A stretch of 7,963 nt of DNA from UBA2279 sp041595875 (GCA_041595875.1 JBFHJN010000086.1:1-7963); one strand, 5' to 3'. Positions 1-6,638 are shown, counted from the first letter of the stretch. The notes: generated from the letters alone by a model not told the origin. Numbers and translations are program-made.

Positions 1-1
1 C

Positions 2-517
2 ACTGCCGCCTCGGCCCTCGCTGCGGCCTACGCGGGGCTGGATCCGGCCGATGTCGTGGGCAGGGGAACCGGACTGGATGATGCGGGGGTCGCGCATAAG
101 GCCGAGGTCATCGCTCGCGCGCTCGACGTCAACGCGGTCTCGGAGCTGGATGCGCTAGGCGTGCTGGCCGCAGTTGGCGGACTGGAGATCGCTGCGATGG
201 CCGGAGTGTTCATCGGCGCGGCCGCTGCCGGCATCGCTTCGGTCTCGGACGGGTTCATCTCCGGAGCCGCGTTGCTCGCAGCCACGCGCATCTGTCCGGC
301 ATGTGCTGCGTACGCGTTCCCTTCGCACCGCTCGGTCGAGCCGGGGCACACAGCGATCTTGGAAGCGCTTGCGCTCAAGCCCGTTTTGGAGCTCGATATG
401 CGATTGGGCGAGGGTACGGGCGCGGCGCTGGCAATGGGCGTCATGGAAGCCTCGTGCAAGGTCATGAGCGGTATGGCTACCTTTGCTGATGCCGGTGTGA
501 GTGACCGAGAAGAGTAG
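2..517 (+). CDS. cobT: Nicotinate-nucleotide--dimethylbenzimidazole phosphoribosyltransferase, C-terminal part (5' end outside window)
   Basis: CobT transfers the phosphoribosyl group of nicotinate mononucleotide to 5,6-dimethylbenzimidazole or a related base, giving alpha-ribazole 5'-phosphate for the lower ligand of cobalamin. It is a soluble cytosolic enzyme. The reading frame is open from base 2, so about 171 C-terminal residues are present; the family is usually about 350 residues. The fragment starts inside the conserved TTAASAL-type stretch (here TAASAL), followed by DPADVVGRGTGLDDAG, then GGLEIAAMAG, SDGFISGAAL, and near the end RLGEGTGAALAMG. The Glu of RLGEG (codon 410-412) matches the catalytic base described for Salmonella CobT (Glu317). 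A GTG at 56 could look like a start, but the homology clearly runs upstream of it. The TAG stop directly abuts the cobS ATG, so the two are very probably co-transcribed. Identification is secure; only the N-terminus is missing. Confidence 0.95.
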   Translation, partial: TAASALAAAYAGLDPADVVGRGTGLDDAGVAHKAEVIARALDVNAVSELDALGVLAAVGGLEIAAMAGVFIGAAAAGIASVSDGFISGAALLAATRICPACAAYAFPSHRSVEPGHTAILEALALKPVLELDMRLGEGTGAALAMGVMEASCKVMSGMATFADAGVSDREE

Positions 518-1258
518 ATGCATCCGATAGCCGACATACGCAGCGCCATCGGTCTGTTGACGCTCTTCCCGGTCGGTAGCGTTCGTGAGGACGCCCGTCC
601 CACCGCCTGGCTGTCGTGGGTAGGCTGGATCATGGGCGCGGTGGCTGTTGGCGTGGCGTGGGTCATGTCGCTGTTCGACACGTCCACACTGCAGACGGTC
701 GTGGTCGCAGTGCTCATCGTCGCGGCATGGGCGGTGGCAAGCCGTCTGCTGCACTGGGACGGCCTCGCGGATACCGCTGACGCCATCTGGGGTGGGTCCT
801 CGCCATCGCGGCGGCTGGAGATCATGCGGGACTCCCGCAGCGGCGCCTTCGCGATCATCGGGGTGGTGCTCGTTGCATTTCTGCAGGTCAGTTCGGTGGC
901 CGCATTGCTGGAGTCGCACCTGTGGTGGGCGCTTGTCGCCGCACCGGTCTTTGGACGGCTGTCAGCGACCATCGCCTCATGGACGCTCACGCCTGCGCGT
1001 GCCGACGGCCTTGGCGCTTCGGTTGCCGGCTCACCGCGAGCCAGCGAGGTCGTTGTCGCGGCGCTTAGCGCTATCGGGATCCTGGCGTTCTTCTCGGTCA
1101 CGCGTCTGGCGGTTGTGGTGTTCGGTGTGGTCCTGGCGTTGCTGGTCCCGCGATTCCTGGCCCGCACGGTAGGTGGTATCACCGGCGACACGCTTGGAGC
1201 CGGCATCCTGCTGGTCGAGACGGCCGTCCTGGTCTTCGCTGCGATGGTTGGAGCGTAG
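518..1258 (+). CDS. cobS: Adenosylcobinamide-GDP ribazoletransferase (cobalamin synthase)
   Basis: CobS is an integral membrane enzyme that joins adenosylcobinamide-GDP with alpha-ribazole (or its 5'-phosphate) to form adenosylcobalamin (phosphate), releasing GMP. The 246-residue product has the usual family length. Visible motifs are HWDGLADTADA (residues 79-89, with D81, D85 and D88 as likely Mg-binding acids), MRDSRSGAF (103-111) and the C-terminal GGITGDTLGA (219-228). Several hydrophobic stretches, near residues 33-48, 60-75, 110-140 and 180-215, fit a multi-pass membrane protein. The ATG lies immediately after the cobT stop (TAG-ATG), with only a weak purine-rich GAGAAGAG upstream, so translation probably depends on coupling to cobT. 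The gene also abuts the downstream phosphatase in the same way. CobU (adenosylcobinamide kinase/guanylyltransferase), which makes its other substrate, is not in this window and may lie upstream of cobT. Confidence 0.95.
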   Translation: MHPIADIRSAIGLLTLFPVGSVREDARPTAWLSWVGWIMGAVAVGVAWVMSLFDTSTLQTVVVAVLIVAAWAVASRLLHWDGLADTADAIWGGSSPSRRLEIMRDSRSGAFAIIGVVLVAFLQVSSVAALLESHLWWALVAAPVFGRLSATIASWTLTPARADGLGASVAGSPRASEVVVAALSAIGILAFFSVTRLAVVVFGVVLALLVPRFLARTVGGITGDTLGAGILLVETAVLVFAAMVGA

Positions 1259-1861
1259 ATGGAAACCGCACGCATACTGCTCGTACGTCATCCTCAGACA
1301 GAAGCCAACATCACGCAACGCTTCGTAGGGCATGGCGAGTCGCCCTACACGGAGCTGGGCGCACGACAGGCCGCTGATCTCATCGTCGGGCTGGGGGAGT
1401 GGCGCCCCGACCGCGTGTACTCCTCTCCGTTGCACCGGGCGCTCGACGTCGCTACTCCCGTGGCGGGCTGCGGTGTGCCCCTCATAGTCCGAGAGGAGCT
1501 CAGAGAGGTCGACTTCGGACTTGCAGAAGGTATGACCTACGCCGAGATGACAGCGCTCAACCTCTCGGCAGATCACCTGTGGCTGGAGCCCAAGCCGGGT
1601 TCTGTCCCTGTCGGCGAGACTTGGGAGCAGTTCGTCGCTCGCGTGAGCGTCGTGGCTCAAGACATCGTGCGTCAGCCAGGTCGTACGCTCGTCGTCGCTC
1701 ATGGCGGCATCGTGCGCGCGCTGCTGCATCTGTGGCTTGGTGTGCCGCGACAGGCCGTCGTGCGCTTCACGATAGCCAACGCCACCGCGGTGTCACTGAC
1801 TGTGGACGGCGACTGGGTAGGACTGCATCAATTCGGTGTGAGTCCGGACCTGATCGTCTGA
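1259..1861 (+). CDS. cobC: Histidine phosphatase family protein, probable alpha-ribazole phosphatase
   Basis: This is a 200-residue member of the histidine phosphatase (phosphoglycerate mutase-like) superfamily. Its position after cobT-cobS suggests it removes the 5'-phosphate from alpha-ribazole phosphate or from adenosylcobalamin phosphate. Visible features are the N-terminal LLVRHPQTEAN with the likely phospho-accepting His11, SSPLHRA (55-61), LREVDFGLAEG with a probable acid at Glu83, and VVAHGGIVRALL with the second active-site His148. The residue after His11 is Pro where most of the family has Gly (RHG), which is an oddity rather than a loss of a catalytic residue. The ATG directly follows the cobS TAG, with GGAG about five bases upstream. 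The superfamily is broad and motifs alone cannot fix the substrate; the cobC assignment rests on context. A general phosphatase or phosphoglycerate mutase-like role is the alternative. Confidence 0.82.
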   Translation: METARILLVRHPQTEANITQRFVGHGESPYTELGARQAADLIVGLGEWRPDRVYSSPLHRALDVATPVAGCGVPLIVREELREVDFGLAEGMTYAEMTALNLSADHLWLEPKPGSVPVGETWEQFVARVSVVAQDIVRQPGRTLVVAHGGIVRALLHLWLGVPRQAVVRFTIANATAVSLTVDGDWVGLHQFGVSPDLIV

Positions 1862-1916
1862 GCGCTTGCGTCCCGGTGCTTGCTGCGGGACAATCCTCGT
1901 CAACCTCTGAGCCGCC

Positions 1917-1923
1917 GAGGAGG
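1917..1923 (+). promoter_or_regulatory. Ribosome binding site that sets the hisC start
   Basis: GAGGAGG lies four bases before the ATG at 1928. The frame is open further upstream to a TTG at 1880, but the extra residues do not resemble the family and that start has no comparable site, so the ATG at 1928 is preferred. Confidence 0.8.
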
Positions 1924-1927
1924 CACT

Positions 1928-3028
1928 ATGTCTTGGGATGAGATCATCCGCCCCGACCTTGCACCGCTCGCACCGTACGCCCCCGGGCTGCGCGCGAGCC
2001 AGGTACGCGAGCGCTCCGGCAAGGACGTGGTCCTCAAGCTCTCCAGCAATGAGCACCCCTGCGGTCCCGTGCCCATGGCCATCGAGGCCATGAAAGCCGT
2101 CCTTCCCAGGATGAACCGATACCCGGACGGTGGCGTCAGCGCTCTGCGGCACAAGCTCGCGGACATCCACGGTGTTCCCTTCGAGCAGGTAGTGGTCTCC
2201 AACGGCTCCAACGAGCTGCTGCGACTGCTCGCCCAAGTGCTCATCCGGCCCGGAGACGAGATCGTCTACCCGTGGCCGTCGTTCATCGTCTACAAGATGG
2301 TCGCGGACATGTTCGCCGCCACACACGTGCAGGTGCCGCTTGACGGCGCTTTTGCCAACGATCTTGATGCGATCCTCGCCGCGATCACGGAGCGCACCCG
2401 GCTCGTGTTCCTGTGCAATCCCAATAACCCCACCGGCGCGATCTACGGCCGCGAGGCGTTCGCCCGGTTCATGGACGCCGTGCCGCCACACGTGGTCGTC
2501 GTCATCGATGAAGCCTACTTCGAGTTCGTGACGGACGCTGATTATCCCGACGGCCTCGACTGGTTCGACGGTGAGCGGCCTGTGGTTGTGACCAGGACGT
2601 TCTCCAAGATCTACTCGCTTGCAGGACTGCGGATCGGGTACGGTTTCATGCCGGAGCCGCTTGCGTGCGCTATCGACAAGGTGCGCGAGCCGTTCAATGT
2701 GAACACGGTCGCTCAGATCGCCGCGTACTACTCGCTTGATGACCATGCCGAGGTGCGCAGACGCCGCCAGGAGAACCAGGAACAGAAGGTCTATCTGTAT
2801 TCGTGCTTCGATCGGCTCGGCGTCTCGTATGTGCCTTCCGAGACCAACTTCGTCTACTTCATGACGGACCGACCGGTCGAAGTGTTCGAGGCCCTTCTTG
2901 AGGAGGGCGTGATCGTGCGTGACTTCGGAAACGCTCCCGCTCTGCGAGTGGGTATTGGTACTCCCGAGGACACGTTCATGACGATCGCGGCACTTGAAGC
3001 GGTCGCTGCGCGGCTTGGCTCTATCTAG
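1928..3028 (+). CDS. hisC: Histidinol-phosphate/aromatic aminotransferase (PLP-dependent, HisC family)
   Basis: This is a fold-type I, class II PLP aminotransferase of 366 residues, a normal length for HisC (about 350-370). Visible motifs are the N-terminal LSSNEHPCGP (38-47), the cofactor-binding SNGSNE (91-96), NPNNPTG (164-170), DEAYFEF (194-200), the Schiff-base lysine K227 in TFSKIYSLAGLRIGYG, R235 in the same block, PFNVNTVAQ, and a C-terminal Arg340 in LRVGIGTPED that should hold the substrate carboxylate. Histidinol-phosphate aminotransferases catalyse the imidazole-acetol phosphate step of histidine synthesis. When they sit beside aroF-tyrA-aroA, as here and in the Bacillus trp-hisC-tyrA-aroE cluster, they commonly also transaminate tyrosine and phenylalanine precursors. 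I infer that role from context; the sequence does not settle histidine versus aromatic use. CobD (threonine-phosphate decarboxylase) is a homologue often near cob genes, but the HisC-type N-terminus and PFNVN motif argue against it. Confidence 0.9.
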   Translation: MSWDEIIRPDLAPLAPYAPGLRASQVRERSGKDVVLKLSSNEHPCGPVPMAIEAMKAVLPRMNRYPDGGVSALRHKLADIHGVPFEQVVVSNGSNELLRLLAQVLIRPGDEIVYPWPSFIVYKMVADMFAATHVQVPLDGAFANDLDAILAAITERTRLVFLCNPNNPTGAIYGREAFARFMDAVPPHVVVVIDEAYFEFVTDADYPDGLDWFDGERPVVVTRTFSKIYSLAGLRIGYGFMPEPLACAIDKVREPFNVNTVAQIAAYYSLDDHAEVRRRRQENQEQKVYLYSCFDRLGVSYVPSETNFVYFMTDRPVEVFEALLEEGVIVRDFGNAPALRVGIGTPEDTFMTIAALEAVAARLGSI

Positions 3029-3038
3029 CCCGGCTCCA

Positions 3039-3080
3039 CAGCGGCCATCGACATCCGCTGACCGGCGCGCGCAGTCGCGC
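3039..3080 (+). other. Two small hairpins in the hisC-aroF gap
   Basis: Two perfect short inverted repeats lie side by side just ahead of the aroF ribosome binding site. The first is CAGCGG (3039-3044) with CCGCTG (3055-3060), with a 10-base loop. The second is GCGCG (3067-3071) with CGCGC (3076-3080), with a CAGT loop. No T-tract follows either, so they are not a standard intrinsic terminator. They could modulate translation or mRNA processing, or be chance structures in GC-rich DNA. Confidence 0.35.
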
Positions 3081-3085
3081 TTGTG

Positions 3086-3091
3086 AAGGAG
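3086..3091 (+). promoter_or_regulatory. Ribosome binding site of aroF
   Basis: AAGGAG lies nine bases upstream of the ATG at 3101. It supports that start over the in-frame ATG at 3113, and the family N-terminus (a hydrophobic strand of the MIVV type) agrees. The site begins five bases after the second hairpin of the leader. Confidence 0.75.
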
Positions 3092-3100
3092 TGAGGGAAC

Positions 3101-4126
3101 ATGCTCGTCATCATGCGTGATCACGCATCCCAGCAAGAGGTCGACCACGTCGTCACCAGGTTGCATGAGGCTGGAGCCGAGGCGCACCTGTCCGACGGCG
3201 AGGTCAAGACCATCATCGGCGTCATCGGTGACCGTGAGGTCATCTACTCCCTCGACATGGAGGGGATGCCCGGTGTAGAGCAGGTCATCCGGGTACTGAA
3301 GCCCTACAAGCTCGTCTCCCGGGACTTCCAGCCCGAAGACACCGTCGTCACCGTGCAGGGCTCTTCCATAGGCGGTGGCACTATCGCCGTCATGGCCGGG
3401 CCGTGCTCCATCGAGTCCGAAGAGCAGCTGATGCGCACCGCTGAGGCCGTGAAGGCCTCCGGCGCCACGATGCTTCGCGGCGGCGCCTACAAGCCCCGAA
3501 CGAGCCCGTACGCCTTCCAGGGGATGGGCGAGGAGGGCCTTCGCCTGCTGGCCGAAGCAGGTCGCCTCACCGGGCTCCCGGTGGTCACCGAGGTTCTCGA
3601 CGTGCGAGATGCCGAGAAGGTGGCTAGCTATGCGGACGTCTTGCAGGTGGGCGCCCGTAACATGCAGAACTTCATGATGCTCGAGGAGCTCGGCAAGATG
3701 CAGCGTCCTATCCTGCTGAAGCGGGGGCTCTCGGCCACCATAGAAGAGCTTCTCTCGGCAGCCGAATACATCCTCAAGGGTGGTAATCGCGACGTGATCT
3801 TGTGCGAGCGCGGCATCCGGACGTTTGAGACCTACACCCGGAATACCCTCGACCTGGCGGCGGTGGCTGCGCTCAAGCAGTTGACGCACCTACCTGTTAT
3901 CGCCGATCCGTCTCATGCCACCGGCCGTCGTGACCTGGTAGCTCCCATGTGTCGAGCGGCGCTGGCGTCAGGGGCCGACGGGCTGATGGTGGAGGTCCAT
4001 ATCGATCCGGAGCACGCGCGCTGTGACGGACCGCAGTCCCTTACACCTGATGATTTCGCACGTCTCATGAGCGATATCGAGCCTCTGGTCCATCTTGATG
4101 GCAACGGGTGGGGTCTTTCCTCATGA
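3101..4126 (+). CDS. aroF: 3-deoxy-7-phosphoheptulonate (DAHP) synthase, type I beta with N-terminal regulatory domain
   Basis: DAHP synthase condenses phosphoenolpyruvate with erythrose 4-phosphate in the first step of the shikimate pathway. The 341-residue protein has a ferredoxin-like (ACT-like) regulatory domain at about residues 1-65, the linker KPYKLVSRDF, then the catalytic TIM barrel from about 95. It closely resembles the Thermotoga maritima enzyme as I recall it, and the metal ligands fall at the same numbers: Cys102 in AGPCSIE, His272 in DPSHATGRRD, Glu298 in VEVHIDPE and Asp309 in CDGPQSL. Substrate-binding blocks KPRTSPY (131-137), GARNMQNF (184-191), LLKRG (205-209) and CERGIRTFE are all intact. 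In the Thermotoga enzyme the N-terminal domain mediates tyrosine feedback inhibition, so similar control is likely here. There is no fused chorismate mutase domain. The gene overlaps tyrA by four bases. Identification is secure; the effector is inferred. Confidence 0.97.
   Translation: MLVIMRDHASQQEVDHVVTRLHEAGAEAHLSDGEVKTIIGVIGDREVIYSLDMEGMPGVEQVIRVLKPYKLVSRDFQPEDTVVTVQGSSIGGGTIAVMAGPCSIESEEQLMRTAEAVKASGATMLRGGAYKPRTSPYAFQGMGEEGLRLLAEAGRLTGLPVVTEVLDVRDAEKVASYADVLQVGARNMQNFMMLEELGKMQRPILLKRGLSATIEELLSAAEYILKGGNRDVILCERGIRTFETYTRNTLDLAAVAALKQLTHLPVIADPSHATGRRDLVAPMCRAALASGADGLMVEVHIDPEHARCDGPQSLTPDDFARLMSDIEPLVHLDGNGWGLSS
4106..4113 (+). promoter_or_regulatory. Ribosome binding site that sets the tyrA start
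   Basis: A G-rich GGGTGGGG, inside the aroF coding end, lies nine bases before the ATG at 4123. An in-frame GTG at 4108 would sit within this site itself, so the ATG, which overlaps the aroF stop as ATGA, is the better start. Confidence 0.6.
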
Positions 4127-5289
4127 GCGCTGAACCCATACGCGGAGTCGAGAGCTTCGACTCGTTGCTGGTCGTCGGGCTCGGTCTTATCGGCGGTTCG
4201 ATAGCGGCAGCCGCGCGCAGGCTCGATCCCGCGCCGGTCATCTACGGCGTGGACGTCGACCCTGACACGCTGTTGTTCGCTGTGGAGCACGGACTGGTCG
4301 ACGCGGCGGCGCAGCCCGATATAGCGCTTCAGAGCGGCTGGCTCTCGGGAGATGAGGTCGATCTGATCGTGCTCGCCACCCCGGTGGACCGGACGGTCGA
4401 ATGGCTGGCCGAGCTTGCCCGCGCCGGTTACCGCGGGGTGGTGACCGACGTGGCTTCTACGAAGTCCCGGGTGGTAGACACTGCCGAGAAGCTCGAAGAG
4501 GCCGCTTTCACCTTCATCGGCGGTCACCCCATGGCAGGTTCGGAGCGCAGCGGCATCGATGCCGCACGCGGCGACCTGTTCGACGGCGCATACTACGTGC
4601 TCACACCCGGCAGTGCCGCAGGAGCCAAGGAGTTCGCCGCCCTGCACGCGTTCGTATCCTCGCTCGGTGCCCGGGTGGTCTCTGTGGAGCCTGCCGCCCA
4701 TGATGACGCGGTGGCCATAATCAGCCACGTCCCGCATGTGGCCGCAGCCGCACTCGTGGAGCTTGCGAGCCAGCGCGCCGCTGAGGGCGGAGAAGACCTG
4801 CTTCGCCTGGCCGCGGGAGGCTTCAAGGACATGACCAGGATCGCTGCGGGAAGCCCGGAGCTATGGACCGGCATCTGCATGGACAACGCGGATGCGGTGA
4901 CCTCCGGTCTGGCCGGCTTGCGAGAGGTCATCGCCCGATTCGAGCAGCTCGTCTCCACGCGAGATGCCAGTGGCATCCAGCAGTGGCTCGCCGGGGCGGC
5001 CGACGTTCGCCGAGCGATCCCGGCACAGTGGGTTCCGGCCACAAGCCGGCTTTCCGAGCTCTCACTGCCTGTGAGCGACCGTCCCGGGGTGATCTCCTCG
5101 GTGACCACCGCGGTAGGTCGGGCGGGATGCAATATCGAGGACATCGAGATCGACCATCAGTCTGAAGACGCGGCAGTCCTGCGTCTTGTGCTTACCGACG
5201 AGGGGGATGTGGAAGGTCTGATGCGGGGGCTGCAGCAGCGCGGCTTCCATCCGCAGTTGCGTCCGCTTGAGGAGGGTGTTGAAAAATGA
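4123..5289 (+). CDS. tyrA: Prephenate dehydrogenase with C-terminal ACT domain
   Basis: TyrA oxidatively decarboxylates prephenate to 4-hydroxyphenylpyruvate, the committed step to tyrosine. The 388-residue protein starts with a Rossmann fold, GLGLIGGS (19-26), and ends beta-strand 2 with Asp44 in YGVDVD, which favours NAD over NADP. The catalytic region shows GGHPMAGSERSG with His135 (equivalent to the catalytic His of the Aquifex enzyme), HDD at 193-195, SHVPH (201-205) and GGFKDMTRIA with Arg239 as a likely prephenate-binding residue. From about residue 312 an ACT domain follows, with the typical DRPGVISSVT start and a GCNIEDIEI strand. This is a common site for tyrosine or other amino acid feedback. 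There is no chorismate mutase domain, so prephenate must come from a separate enzyme. An arogenate dehydrogenase activity cannot be excluded. The gene overlaps both neighbours by four bases (ATGA at each end), so it is translated within a tight operon. Confidence 0.95.
   Translation: MSAEPIRGVESFDSLLVVGLGLIGGSIAAAARRLDPAPVIYGVDVDPDTLLFAVEHGLVDAAAQPDIALQSGWLSGDEVDLIVLATPVDRTVEWLAELARAGYRGVVTDVASTKSRVVDTAEKLEEAAFTFIGGHPMAGSERSGIDAARGDLFDGAYYVLTPGSAAGAKEFAALHAFVSSLGARVVSVEPAAHDDAVAIISHVPHVAAAALVELASQRAAEGGEDLLRLAAGGFKDMTRIAAGSPELWTGICMDNADAVTSGLAGLREVIARFEQLVSTRDASGIQQWLAGAADVRRAIPAQWVPATSRLSELSLPVSDRPGVISSVTTAVGRAGCNIEDIEIDHQSEDAAVLRLVLTDEGDVEGLMRGLQQRGFHPQLRPLEEGVEK
5269..5276 (+). promoter_or_regulatory. 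Ribosome binding site of aroA
   Basis: GAGGAGGG, within the last codons of tyrA, lies nine bases before the aroA ATG at 5286. It is the strongest site in the aro part of the window and suggests aroA can be initiated well in addition to coupling with tyrA. Confidence 0.75.
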
Positions 5290-6602
5290 AGTACCACGCC
5301 AAGCCCGCCACAGCTCCGCTCACAGGTGAGGTCCGCGTTCCCGGTGACAAGTCCGTATCGCACCGGGCGGTGCTCTTCTCGGCGATGGCGCAGGGTACCT
5401 CGCACCTCCGGGGCGTCTTGGACAGCGCCGATGTGCGCACCACGATGGACGCTGTCACAGCCCTTGGGGCGCAGGTGACGCAGACCGGACAGGGCGCGAC
5501 CGGTCTTGAGCTGGAGGTCACAGGCTGGGGTGGCGACGGTCCCCGGGAGCCGCTTGAGGCGATCGACTGCGGAAACAGCGGCACCACCGCCAGACTGCTC
5601 CTGGGGGTGCTGGCTGGCTGGGACCGCCATGTGGTCTTGCAGGGAGACGAGTCGCTGTCCCGCCGTCCGATGGGGCGCGTCACCGAGCCGCTAGAGAAGA
5701 TGGGTGCCGAGTTCGAGACCCGCGGCGGATTGCTGCCCGTCAGCGTCCGCGGCGGACTGCTCAAGAGCACCGAGCATCACTTGAACATCGCAAGCGCCCA
5801 GGTCAAGACCGCCCTGCTCCTCGCAGGGATCCGGACCGAAGGCCGCACGCTGATCATCGAGCCCGGCGCGAGCCGAGATCACACTGAACGGATGCTTCCC
5901 GCCTTCGGCGTCCCGGTAGGGACGGGTGCCGCGGCCAACAGCGCCTGGGTCGACGGCCCGGCGTATCTGACCGCCACAGACGTGGCCGTCCCGGCCGACC
6001 CCTCCTCGGCAGCCTTCCTTGTGGCTGCGGGTGTCTTGGTCCCGGACAGCGACATCACGTTGCCTGATGTCGCCGTGAACCCCACCAGGACCGGTTTTCT
6101 GAAGGTCCTGGCGCGCATGGGCGCCAACGTGGGCGTGGACCTTGGCGAAGAGAGCGGCGGCGAGCGGGTGGGCACCCTGCATGTCCGGGGAGGCCTTCCG
6201 CTGCACTCCACTACCGTATCCGCCGAGGAGATCCCGTCTCTTATCGACGAGATCCCGGTGCTTGCAGTCGTTGCCAGCGCCGCCGAGGGAACGACGCGCT
6301 TCGAGGATATCGCAGAACTGCGCGTCAAGGAGTCTGACAGGCTGACCGCTGTGGCGGATGCGTTGACGGCGCTGGGCTGCACGGTACGGACCGGCGATGA
6401 TTGGCTTGAGGTGGATGGCCCGTGCGCGCTGGGCTCTGCAGAGCTGGATTCGCTGGGCGACCACAGACTCGCAATGGCCTACACGGTAGCAGCTCTCATT
6501 GCCACAGGCCCGGTGTCCATCGATCGCTTCGAGTCGGTCGACGTGTCCTATCCCGGCTTCGTGGGCGATCTTCAGGCTCTGCTACTCTCGGCCACCGAGT
6601 AA
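5286..6602 (+). CDS. aroA: 3-phosphoshikimate 1-carboxyvinyltransferase (EPSP synthase)
   Basis: EPSP synthase transfers the enolpyruvyl group of PEP to shikimate 3-phosphate, the step before chorismate synthase. The product is 438 residues, a usual length. Motifs run in order: PGDKSVSHR with Lys22, CGNSGTTARLL (95-105), RRPMGRV with Arg127, ASAQVKTALLLAG (Ser170, Gln172, Lys174), RDHTERML, DPSSAAF, NPTRTGFL, IDEIPVLAV with Asp321, ELRVKESDRL with Glu349, and GDHRLAMAY near the end. These cover the two-domain, inside-out alpha/beta barrel and its active site. Overall wording resembles the Bacillus/CP4-like branch more than the enteric one. However, Gly99 in GNSGTT occupies the position of E. 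coli Gly96, where the CP4 enzyme has Ala. The ATG overlaps the tyrA stop (ATGA), and the TAA stop is followed by a 70-base gap before cmk. Identification is secure. Confidence 0.97.
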   Translation: MKYHAKPATAPLTGEVRVPGDKSVSHRAVLFSAMAQGTSHLRGVLDSADVRTTMDAVTALGAQVTQTGQGATGLELEVTGWGGDGPREPLEAIDCGNSGTTARLLLGVLAGWDRHVVLQGDESLSRRPMGRVTEPLEKMGAEFETRGGLLPVSVRGGLLKSTEHHLNIASAQVKTALLLAGIRTEGRTLIIEPGASRDHTERMLPAFGVPVGTGAAANSAWVDGPAYLTATDVAVPADPSSAAFLVAAGVLVPDSDITLPDVAVNPTRTGFLKVLARMGANVGVDLGEESGGERVGTLHVRGGLPLHSTTVSAEEIPSLIDEIPVLAVVASAAEGTTRFEDIAELRVKESDRLTAVADALTALGCTVRTGDDWLEVDGPCALGSAELDSLGDHRLAMAYTVAALIATGPVSIDRFESVDVSYPGFVGDLQALLLSATE

Positions 6603-6629
6603 GAACCGGGCACTCGCGACAGACGACCG

Positions 6630-6638
6630 TGCTAGAAT
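6630..6638 (+). promoter_or_regulatory. Candidate extended -10 promoter ahead of cmk
   Basis: TGCTAGAAT lies in the 70-base aroA-cmk gap and matches an extended -10 (TG, one base, then a hexamer with 5 of 6 matches to TATAAT). The position 17 bases upstream (6610-6615, GCACTC) is a poor -35, which extended -10 promoters tolerate. Transcription would start near 6645, leaving a leader of roughly 28 bases. This is a pattern match only. Confidence 0.45.

Noticed and set aside
28..1275. Long open frame of about 415 codons on the - strand opposite cobT-cobS.
   Set aside because: Its translation is Ala/Thr/Ser/Arg-rich low-complexity sequence with no recognisable motif, and it lies opposite two well-supported genes. 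High-GC coding DNA often leaves such antisense frames open.
1871..1890. Inverted repeat TCCCG/CGGGA with a 10-base loop after cobC, as a possible terminator.
   Set aside because: The stem is only five base pairs and no T-tract follows, so it does not meet the usual pattern for an intrinsic terminator.
1866..1894. TTGCGT and GACAAT with 17-base spacing in the cobC-hisC gap, as a possible hisC promoter.
   Set aside because: Only 3 of 6 and 4 of 6 consensus matches. A promoter here is plausible biologically, but this pair is too weak to annotate.
1928..3028. CobD (L-threonine-O-3-phosphate decarboxylase) as an alternative for the aminotransferase, given the cob genes upstream.
   Set aside because: The N-terminus lacks the CobD-type HGG and DFSANINP signatures and has the HisC-type SSNE...GP and PFNVN motifs. 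The downstream aro genes also fit HisC.
1793..3889. Open frame of about 698 codons on the - strand opposite hisC and aroF.
   Set aside because: It is striking for its length, but the His/Arg/Asp/Gly-rich translation shows no domain and it mirrors two conserved genes. It is best explained as a codon-bias shadow.
4108..4122. GTG at 4108 as the tyrA start.
   Set aside because: It falls inside the G-rich ribosome binding site for the ATG at 4123, and the ATGA overlap with aroF matches the other junctions in this operon.
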